Shown in pieces: positions 27,401 to 39,200 of a DNA stretch of 64,000 nt; the first letter of the stretch is position 1; each line of letters starts with the position of its first letter. The stretch is from Fistularia commersonii (Eukaryota; Chordata; Actinopteri; Syngnathiformes; Fistulariidae). Position numbers and translations under genes: made by a program. Location: positions 13,304,956-13,368,955 of the forward strand of contig JBBMNZ010000014.1 of NCBI GenBank assembly GCA_037954325.1. The letters are read 5' to 3'. The notes beneath the pieces were generated by a model. The model was not told the DNA's origin. It searched no databases and saw nothing but the letters and a program-made list of their open reading frames with translations.

Positions 27401-28513
27401 GTGCAATCATGTTTGAATTCAGTTCTACATTGTTTATACAGTTTGCATTTTTCTTCAGTACTGAGTAATCAAATAATTCTATGACTGCACAGGATACTTA
27501 AAAGCATTATTTTTAACATTTGCATTAGCCTGAAGAAATAGTACATTATGTCAAAAGTGAAAACTGTTTGAAAACGCAGTCAGCCCTTGCCCTCATTTTT
27601 ACAACATGCCTGATCGGAAAGTCAGTTGGGTCTGTGACTTGCCTATGCAGTATTTTATTTGCCCCAGGCAAGTTGATAGATGACATGGAAAATGTAAATA
27701 CTTATCCAATTAATTCAAGTTCATCCCAAGTGCATGTAGACAATTTTGAACAAGAGCTAGCTGGATGCTAGTGGGGTGTATCAGCATATCATTTCTATCA
27801 TATTCTGTATCATCAGGGAAAAGATATACAGAGTTTTGAGAATGACACAACCATAGAAACATCTGGCAAACACCTAAAAACCCTGAAGGAACAGACATTG
27901 TGGAAGTGTCTTTCTCAAAACTTTTGGCCATGACTGTAGACTTTGTTACAAGGAGGATCTTTTCACATTAATCAATGAGAGTGAAAAATTTCTTTGAGGT
28001 CAAAAAATGATTAATTATTGTGTACAAGCATGTTCTGTGACATCACAAATGGCTTGAAAGGAAGTGCTGGTATAAGTGCATAATGGCATTGTGAAGACTC
28101 AATTCTTGCATGTTTCAGTGATCATATATTCTCTCATAAAGTATAAAGAATGGGTTTTATAAGATGATGGATAGATCAAACTTTTTTTTTGTCTCCCAGT
28201 GATACAAAAAAGAAAAGAAAAACAAAAAACAGAAAGAAACAAGCACAAACACACACTTTCCATACACAATATTTGACATGCCTCCATACATGTGAAGGAA
28301 ACTTCAAAATTCAAGAACATTATTCTAATTAAATCTGATTTTATAAAGATGTATGTAATGCATCTCATGTGTCGACATTTTCACAGAATTGCTCATTGTT
28401 GATATGTATTTTCACCTTAGTTTTAATATGACAAGAATTGTTGAAGCCTCTGTAGACTTCACCAATCTTAACATATGCAGCCTTAATCCACTCTCCCCTA
28501 TGTGTGTGTGTGT

Positions 28514-28560
<47 letters not shown>

Positions 28561-31500
28561 TCCTGCAGGTTCAGCAGCTACAAAAGAAAGATTCACAGCT
28601 GAAAGCACTGGATGCCTTCTACAAGGACCAACTGGCACAACTGGAGAAGATGGTACTTTTGCATTAAAACATTTGTGGAAAGAATGCAAATATTCATTAG
28701 AGACTTTCATAGACTCACAAAGTCATCAAAGAGCAACTCACACTGATGTAAGCAGACCCAAATGTGTCCAAAGTAACTTTAAATAGCCTTTGTACTGGAA
28801 TTACATGCACAGAATAGTCAAAAACACCCCTACATATCTGTATCTGCAAATATATAAAGGGAGCAAGGGTTTTATCCAGCCTGTGAATCTCCAGAGAGCT
28901 CTTACATGTGCTTTCATTGCCTCTCATCCTTCAATCTTTCATCTGTCTGCTGGCATTTACAAGGCAGCCAAACCTTGGTCTTGTATAAGGCGTCACTAGC
29001 CGCGGTGACGACTGGTGGGCTCCCTGAAGGAGGGGCTCCCTCTATGTTCCCCTACTTTCCAGCATATTGCTATAAGATTTGGATTATGCACAATTTAAGA
29101 ATACAAGTATCGTCCCATAATGTACCAAGCAGGTTTCATGCCAGTCACATTTCTGACAATATGTTCTTCACAAATGCCAAAAATTTATTTATTTATTTAT
29201 TTATTTGTGGTGAAAGGTAGCTGTGTGGAGCACTTACTGTTCAGTGGTCCATCTTCAACAAAGACAGCGGTTGACTACATATTTTGATTAAGTGACCAGA
29301 TAATTATTTTGGTGCAATAAGCATGATGTATATTATGATCTTTCTACAACATTTCTCAACAATGAACTTTAGCGAAGCAATACATTTTGAGTCTTAACAA
29401 GACTGGCCCAGCAACACACACGCAGAGGCATTAAACAACTTATACCGACTTTTAGTTAAGTAAGTTTCATCCAAAACACCTGGTGGTTATTCATCATCCT
29501 AAATAATAATGGCAGCTGGAGCCGACAGTGCAGGAGAGAAGCTACTCTGCTTCATCACATTAATAATAATGTAGTGCCTCCTCCTCTTTTTCACAGTCTC
29601 ATGAAGGCTGTGTGATAAAGAAATAGACGATGAGTATCTGTATGTAATGATTTTAGTGTATACATGCATCATTGCAATGTAAACATTCTCCGCTTATATT
29701 TGCAAATTTGTTGTCATATTGATATCTAATATGATAATGTATTTTTTATATTTTATCTAGAGCACAGCAATATGCCATGTGAAATTCAACAAGGGTGTTG
29801 CTAATACATAAAGAAATTATCAAAGAACTAATTTGACTTAAAATTGGCTCCAAAAATATATAAGCAAAAACACAAGGCAAACAAACAGGAAACTCTTAGA
29901 AAAGGCAAATAAATGGTAAACACTTCCATTCATAACATAAGGCAAGAATCAGAATCAGAATGTCTTTATTACCAAACATACAATGTACACAGAAATTTGT
30001 CCGAGTAGAACAGTGCTATATAACAGGAAATTTAAAATTGAGGAAATTAGATATAAGAAAACTAAGTTTAAGAAGAAGAAAGGGGCAACATAGCGCAAGA
30101 GGTTACAGTGATTGTTCTTGGAACTTAACATTTCTGGTTTGATTCCTAGCTCCTCCTAGCCTGCCAAGTGTTGTTGAGCAAGACACTGAACCCCTAACTG
30201 CTCCTCTGGTCCCGCTAAGTGGCTGCCAACGGCTCATGGTTCATCCATGATGGATTCAATGCAGAAAGGAATTTCTTGCAAGGGATTAATAAAAGTATAA
30301 TGAAAAATAAAATTAAATTAAATAGAAATGGGACTCACCAATAGTTAACTTAGTTAACTTGGCAATAAAAAGAATAAGTTGTGCTTTTGAGAATATATAC
30401 AATCAAGAACAAGATAAATTGTAAATCAATTGTAATTAAAATTGTGCATTTAAAAGATTACTAATTTCATTTCAAGCTTGTTTATTTTGATTAATTTTTC
30501 CTCTTTGAAAGGGGTTTCCTTGATAAATTATTTGGATAAATCTGTAGTTTTAAATTAGCCTTTTTGTTCACATTTATACAGTCTGCTGAATAGTACAGCT
30601 TTCTGAAAAATGCTATTTCTCCTCTCACCTCTATACTCTATATAATGCTGTTTGTCATTAAATATTTCCAAAATTAGCATTTGTTTTGGCTTTCTAAACT
30701 GAACACCAAAATGGAGAGAATCCTGAGACCCCCATGAGGCTGCACATGGAATAACAAAAGCAGGGGGAGTCATATGGCCAAATGACAACAGCCACATCCC
30801 CCACCTGTATCTAGCCCCCCCCCCCCCTCCATAGGTGTTTGTGAGATGGGGGGCAAGAAAAGTGTAGTGGTGAAAAGCTCCAGCAGTCTTCCAGTTGGCA
30901 AATCATTAGTTTATCAGATGAAGGTATTACTTATTCATCCTTATCGCCCACATCCACAGTGTTTACCAGATGGAAGACCTAAACATCCTGAAAAGCAGGT
31001 TATCTGCATTCTGGTTTTGTTATGCACTTTGTTAATTCATACTCAAGTACTCCCTAATCCCTGCAATTGGTAATGAGTACAGGATTATTTATTTATCTTT
31101 CTATTCATTCGCACTGAATGGTAAGTATTGGGCAATGGGTAATTTGGAAACGGCATAGCAGTGTCAAAGCGGGTTTGTCTTTGATTGTTGTCCCAATGGT
31201 TGAGAGACGTGGTACATGAACGTGTGCATGTGGGTTAGTTGGGAGGGGACTGTGTGTTGCGTCTGCCATAAGCTAACATAAGCGGATAGAGTTCTCTGTG
31301 GCCACTGACTCGAGCAATAGGCTTTTTTCTGTTTGGTTAAATCTGAACTTTGAGGATTGTGAAACTATGCATGTCCAATCCAGGGTAGAAGTAAAGAAAG
31401 ACAGACTTTCTTTACTTCCCTCTTCTCTCTATCCGTGTCTCTTGCCATTTTTTCTGCATCTCCTTTGTGAACTTCATATGTTCTTTCTTTCTCTCCTCTT

Positions 31501-31651
31501 TGCTTTTTTACTGTTTTGCAGTTTTTTTAATAATGTAAACCTCATTCTTTTTTAGTCATTCTCTCTGTCCTCCTTGATTTGTTTTTATTAGTTTGAACTG
31601 AATAATTAACTGTAATAAATTTGCCACAACAGTTTCTCATCCAGTGTTGGC

Positions 31652-31692
<41 letters not shown>

Positions 31693-34600
31693 CACACACA
31701 CTCACACACACACACACACACACACACAAAGGTCATAAAATGAGATTCCAGGTTATTTGTGAAAGCCTCATTACTAACAGGCTGTGGTTGCAGAGCCAGT
31801 TGAAGACTGGCAGGCTGGCATTCCGGTGGCAGAAGCAGTGTTTGCTGTTGGCCCCAGGATGTTTGGAGACGGACCACTATGTGGATTCTTGTGCAACACT
31901 GAGTGAGTGAGAGAGAGAGAAAGAGAGGGAGAGACAGAGACAGCGACAGAGAGCACCATGTGTGGCGTGTGTGTGTGTGTGTTTTGCATTTTTTGTGTAA
32001 ATCCAGGTGCACTATGTGTACCCTTCATATGAATGTATGAATCTTGGTCAATATGCAGGGCTCAGTGTGTGTGCCAACTGCTGCAACCTAGTTTATTCTG
32101 TTTGACTGTTTAAAATTCCCATAATGCATACGCTTATTTCCATATAGTTCAAATAGTTAACACATTCTTTACTTGCTTTATTATGATGGAGTCTGACCCT
32201 TTTCAGTAATGTATGTTTGTGAGCGGATGTGTACCTTTTAAGATTTTTGTCAGTTTTCTGCTAAACTTATTCAGTTTCTCTATAACAACTTGCAGGAATT
32301 TAGCACAAACTTCCAATTTGGGTATAGAGCTGTCAATAAATGTCTTACATCTGAGTTTGTACTCAAATAATCAAATGAAATTTTTAAGAGTTTGAAAAAG
32401 TCAAATATGTAAAATTCTCAAGGGCTAATGTCAGTGGATTTTCATATAATATGAAAGGAGGTTGCATATAATTTTAATCTTTATTAAGCAAATATTTCAG
32501 TATTGACGCACAAAATAAAGTGGCACAGCAGTAAGCGCTTCAGCCTCACAGCATGAGGTACCATGGTTTGAGTCCCATAGGGGCCTTTCTGTATGGAGCT
32601 TGCATGCTCTCCTCGTGTCTGCAAGGTCCAGGGTATACCTCGCCTCTCTCTCAATGACAGCTGGGACAGGCTACAGCATCTCCGCGACCCAGAGTGCAGG
32701 ATAAGCGGTAGATAGTGGATGGATGAATTTATTTCTCCAATATAATGGAATATATGTGTTTGGATGAGTATTTTTCTTTTTGTTTTGGCAATTTAGACAT
32801 CTTTTTTTGGCTAGTCATCTGATGGATGCAAAATCATTGTTATGTCTCACACTGACTTACACTCATCTTTCTTATAGTCAGTGCTGCAGGGGAACATAGT
32901 TACAACATTGATGAATGTGAGTGACAAATATCAGCCTAATTCCTATTTTTCTGTCTCTTTGAGACACTGTGCAGTTGTAGAAGAGTATAGTATCATGCTG
33001 CTGGAAATAAAGTGAACAGAAGGAGATAATAATCCCTGCCTAAGTCTGACAGTTTGCGTGACATGCTGTCTGCAGGGCCTCCATGTACCACAACAGAAAT
33101 ATCTGTGCACCAAACCCACGAGCATAAAAGCTGCTACTCTCCAAATAGTAAGATTGCACTACCTTTGTTCATGGCTAAACAGAGCGGCAGAGGACTGCTA
33201 TAAGACAGCAGGTGTGCCCAAGCGCTTTTACGTCCAAAATTTGATGTGCATTTATGACTATTTTTTAACTTTCCAGTACCTTCATATTCTGCCAACTGCC
33301 TACAGTTTTAATTAGTTAAGCTTTCAAGAGTGTGACACCAGACAACTAGCACCAAATGTTTCAATTTTTATGAATATCGGTGTCCATGCCCGGCGTTTAT
33401 GAGGTGTTAAGCAGGTTTTTTTTTTTTATCTTAGGTATGCAAGATCATGGCACATATATGCCATGGCATTTTTTGACACTGATCATTGTTGCACACCACC
33501 TTTAACATATTACCGGTAGTTTCTCATATGAGGCTGGTATGTGCAATGATCAGTGTGCTTAAAATATTGTGCTACACACTCCACTTTTTTGCCGTATTGC
33601 ATTTTCTTAAGGAATACACTTTAGGCTGAATAGACATCGAGTCAAAGTTTACTGCTTTCATCCAGTGAAAAACGATCAGCTCAGTATGCTGCTGTGAGTT
33701 CTCAGAAACTGTGAGTTCTCTGCTGATTAGATAAGCTTGTTAGCAGTTCCTCTGAGGCTGGAGACATTTTGAGGAGAAGTTTAATAATGCGTTAAGTTTA
33801 CTAAACATTGTAGACATGGCTAATATTGCAGTTGCCTCATTATTTTGTAATTTGAAGTGTTTGTGTAAAGCCTTTAACAGAATTAAATACTTTCCAGACA
33901 GCTGAATGATTTTTGAAGATGAGGTGTCTCGGTGAAAATGCTGTTATATGGAGGAGACATAGTGCATCTTAAGACAGTGGGATCAATTTTATGAAGCCTT
34001 TTTTTTAGCATTGAGCATGTATCAATATTAGGTGTTAAATGCATTTATACTTTGCAGTTTTATTTAGATACCCGCCACTCATGATGAGGATATCTGAAGG
34101 AACATTCTTATATTTATGGGTCTAATATATGTCCTTTATGATTATAAATCCATCGTTTCTTTAAAAATAGATTAAAAAAAAAATATGCATGAATCTGACT
34201 CAGGGTCAGTGGCTTTCTGCCTCGACCAAATGAGCTGAGAGAGACAGTGATCTGAGGCAGGGGAAAGAGGAGTAGGGATATGAATGATGAAACTATACCA
34301 TGGTGCAATTTTCAATAAGTAATGAAAATAAAGTACTGGTTAGATGTAATCAAGCAAAATTATTACTTGTAAAATGACACAAATACAGTCAGACAGTTGG
34401 ATTCTGATCATGCCATCGCTCAACGGGGTATAATACGAGAATATAAATAATACGTAGAGTAAACCGTTTTAAAGAAGATAAGGATGAAAATAAGTGCTTG
34501 GATTTTGGATTTTTGATTGAAGTCTAGACTGAATAAAGCTTGTGAAAATATCATGCTAACAAGCACTAAAATGATGACGTGTGGCCACTGTGCTGCTGTC

Positions 34601-36239
34601 TATTTATTTTTGTACTTCAGACTCTGTCAGCTAAAACTGAGGGGTGTTCAAGCTAAAGGATTAAGGTTATTACTGACATCAAGCTTGTGGTTAATGATGT
34701 TGGACCCTGTGTAAAGCTCACACAGTATGTCATTTAAAATTGCCTGTTAGGAACTACAAACCTTGGTTACAAGATAGCAAAGTTACTTGCAATTTATACT
34801 GTATTAACTACAACCTTGCTTTTTACATTTTACCTATAACAACATGAAGACACATGTAGAGAAAAAAAAGTAGAAGTGGCATAATGTTGGAATCCTGGCA
34901 GAATGATATCAAATATATAATGATTTACTGCTTATTTTGGATTCATTAATGTGTAAGTATAAGACCTCACAAATATTCTTGGCCAAATCTAGTCAAGTAT
35001 TTAAACCCACATATTCTTAGAGGGATTAGTCAAACCTTTTTTTAGACAGGTTTGACAGCCCTAAAAGTAGAATGTATTTATCTAAGCAAATGTAGCCTAC
35101 ATTATGAATCATAGTCACATCCCTCAAAGGAGACACTCATGAAGTACACACAAATATCCCTACATAGAATCTTATAGTTTGACTTCACATAAAATTCTCT
35201 GTGGCTCTGTGAGTATCTTTGCAACTATTGGGTTGGATAAATTTACCAAAGAATGACAAGAGAAAGAGATCGATATCAATGCGGCAATCTGAGATCATAA
35301 AATGTTAGTTGAATCAGACAAGTAACTGTCAGCAATACAAAATAGGCAGATGTTAAGTTTAACAAAAGTGAATTCCTTTTAAGGACTAAAGAAACTGTTG
35401 ATGAACACATAATAGAAACAAAAAAACCTTCAATTTTTTTCATTTGCATACAGTTGCAAAGTAAACAATTTTCTGTCTCTACAAATGCTTGGTAATTGAT
35501 CTATCAAGCTCTTACTGAGCTGCCCATTTTTATATCTACTTTAATCTCTTTTTCATACAACTATTCCATCAGTCGTATTGAAGATTCACATGCTTTATGC
35601 ATCCTCTTTAGTTTACTATGGCTCAAAAGTCTTTACATTTAATGATTCAGGTGTCTGTGTTAATCAAGAAGGGCATGATTACACTGAAAAAAGGGCATTG
35701 TACTCTAAGGGATATTACAGAAATTGTAAGGCCATATCAACAATTTTGTAAATTCCAGATGGTCAGAGAATGCTAAGACCAAAAAACTAGCTGTTAAGAA
35801 AGTGTCCTTTGGAAAAAAGAAGCAAACAGAATTCAGAAGGCAAAGGTGTAAATTCTTAGCAAAGGACCCCCCCCCCAATAAATAAATAAATGAAATAAAT
35901 AAATGAAATGAAAAAATCACAATGAACCAAACATGATTGGTGTTTATTTATTTATTCATACTCACCCCAATTTTTTTGTATTGTATGACCACAGACACCA
36001 AGCTATTTTGTTTGATGAATCTAGTCATGAGCTGGGTGGTTTTCAGGCTGTATTCAAATGATTGATTCATTCTACTCTAATCATTCTTTTTAAGACCTTA
36101 AAACACTTGATAGCCTTAACTTTGACACTTTATATTTTATCGTACTTCTTATTCTCCCTCCTACCTACTATTATCTATTATTGTTATGTTTTGCTTGAAA
36201 CTCTGGCACAACAATTTCCTTCGGGATAAATAAAGCTGT

Positions 36240-36271
<32 letters not shown>

Positions 36272-39200
36272 TTATCTTTTCTTATCTTATCTTATCTTAT
36301 CTTATCTTATCTTATCTTATCTTATCTTATCTTATCTTATCTTATCTTATGACCTGCACTTATAGCAGTAGTTTTCATGTAGAAGACAAAAGGAAGTGTT
36401 TTACAAACGGTAAGTTATTGAACAACTCTTTATTCTATATCAGGGGTTGGGAACCTTTTTGACTGGGTGAGCCATAAAAGCCAAATATTTCTAAATATAT
36501 TTCACCGAGAGCCATACAGTATTTTTAAAGTATAATAAATGAAATATGTCTTACTTTTGATGCGACTTCTGGTGTGGAAAGGATTTGTTCGAAGTGCCGC
36601 TTGATATTTGACCGTTTCATTGATGCAATTTTATCATAACATATTACACATACCGCAGATCCAAATGCAAATTCCTCTGTCCACGCAGCCTGGAATGCAC
36701 GGTAATCATCGTCTTTTTTTCTTTTTGCCATCTTTTCCGTTTCAAGGGTGTACACGGATAAACTAGTTGGCTATCTGATAAAATTTATTTCTTCCCCTTC
36801 ACAATGACCCGGACATGCTCGGAATCCAATAGTTCCCGACCTAATTCACGGTGAATCGTGAAATTTATCTTCAAAACTTATTTCATGTTTACTTTAAAAT
36901 GACACTGTATTATGAAGAAATATCACAAGTATTCTAAAATCAGTTCCAAACTGAATTTTTCTTTTTCAACTCAAAATTGCCTGGGAGCCATATGCTGTCA
37001 CCGGAAGAGCCATAGGTTCCCAACCCCTGTTCTATGTCATGCATCTTTTTGCAGTTAATCCCAGTTCCAGTTTTAAGATGAATAGATTTAGCTATAAAAC
37101 TTTTTACAATTTGTATCTTCTTTACAGATGACTGTAACCTGTTTCTTCTGTATGCAAGTCACCCAGAGGAAAGTCAACAGATGCATAAACCCCTCTAGTT
37201 TCCTGCATTAAATGAAATGTATTGATATTAATTTGGATTAGTTGTTTACTGTAAATTTAGTATTGAATTAAGTAATTTGTGAATTTTTGAATGACTTAAC
37301 AGCTTCAAACCCGCTCATAACTGTTGAAATAAAAACAATCTGCCAGTACGTCGTATCTGATAATGAAGCAGTTTGCATTCCCCGAGCCAATGCTAACATC
37401 ACAGATATTATCTGTGGGTCACCCGGCAGGTCATAAATCAGACCTTTTAGTGATTAGGATTAGGGCTTTATCACTTATTTATCACAATTCAAAGGTCACA
37501 ATACAGCATCATCTGAGTTCATGGCAATTCAGTTCATATTTTGCTATGCAGTAAACTTCTGCTATATTTATACAGACATTTAAAATGAAAACATGCAATG
37601 TCCTTGTAAAGTGAGGCCACAGGTTTCTGGTGTTTGCTGAATATTTTTTCAGTATGACAAAAGTGACAAACTTCCTTTTTTTTCCATTTACATAATGAGT
37701 CCTTGTTTTGGCACTGAAACATGATGTACGGCACAAATATTTTGCATTATTCATTATGTAAGACAGTATGTTTCATTGAACACTGTAGTTTACAATGTAA
37801 TTATTTCTTTTTTTTCACCTTTCTCCTCAACACAGATTCTGAACCACAGGTGTCGTATAAATCGCAGTGACGTTAAAGTGATTTGATGTATCTAATGAAC
37901 AAATATGGGGAGCTGTTAAATTAATATAATAATGTCAATAAAATTATTATAAAGACTATTGAAAAATCAATGACATTGAAATGCCATTCTGATGATATTT
38001 CAAAGTCCTTACAATACTGACCACGTTAAACTTTGTGTTGTGAATAAGGAGATTCCTCATCCTGCGGCTCACAACAGCCAACCAATGAGTTTAACTAGTT
38101 TGGGTTTAGCTTAAGGATATATGCAAATAAATCCATGTCTGTATGAAGGTTTATCTAAATATGGTTTCAATATATATAGTTCTTTCACTCCCTGTGGACT
38201 TAAAGCATTTTACACTAGATTACATTCATCCATTCACACACACTCATACCTCTTGGATGGAAGCAGAGCTGTCATGCAAGGTGCTGATCAGGCCATAGAG
38301 ACAAGCTGGGTTTCAGTGACTGCTCGATACAAACATGGTGCACAAACCATAATTTCACACAGCAATCAAGCAATATGTTGGGACTAGATGAGTGTCACAT
38401 AGGAGCTGTAATAGGATTATCTTAGGTATATTCCAACCAGGTTTTTCCTGTTTTTACACTTTTTCTTTTCTCATATCCAGTGTCTACTTCAGATGCACTG
38501 TGGACTAAGGTTCATATTAGTGGCAAAACACGAGGTTGTCTCCCTTACTACTTACACATACATATTGTACACACAGTTTACATGAAGAGGACCATTCCAT
38601 CCATTCCATCCTGATTTATCAGGAAAAATCCTTGCACACATGAAAAGACACAACTACACACATACATATCTTTTCCCCTTTTTCCTCATTCTTCTTACAT
38701 TCTGAAATGTATTGAATTCCTTTTTTTTATGTTTTTTTTACACCCCTCCAAGCATTTCCTTTCCCTACTCTCTTTCCATGCCATTCTGCCTCTCAGCTGG
38801 TAAGGTTTGCTGGTTAAATATTTGGAGGGGATGCTGGATTCAGGAAGGCCTAAGCCAGGAGGATCAGCAGAGGAGAGGCTGCAGTTGTTGTGGATTAGCT
38901 GCTTGTGTTTTTTCTTTCTCTCTTTGTTTTTCCTCACTTTTTAAAATAATATTATTGCCTGCTTGCTGAGGGTTTGGTGCTTCCTTAGAAGGGGGCAAAG
39001 TCAGAAATTGAATTGTCTTGTAAAAGTAATACAGGCAGTTACTGCTGATCTTTAGGAATGATAAAAGAAACATATCTAACTTAACTGCATTACTGGATAA
39101 TAATTCCCTAAATTGTTTCTTTCATATTTGTGAAAAATACTATGATGTTTATCTGTACATTGTTTTGCTGTAAAGATTTTGTTCAGGTAAATATAAGAAA

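Larger units (their letters stand above)
24315..28568. other. Intron 5 of chchd6
   Basis: Holds the (TG)n tract at 24.39 kb, a LINE endonuclease remnant at 24.93-25.35 kb, AT-rich unique sequence from 25.6 to 27.8 kb, a DNA-transposon end at 27.83-27.94 kb, and (TG)n at the acceptor. No additional exon is supported. Confidence 0.7.

Noticed and set aside
36525..36755. BED zinc-finger ORF as a host gene
   Set aside because: It lies entirely within a 589-bp element with hAT inverted ends and a target duplication, and is truncated after the zinc finger.
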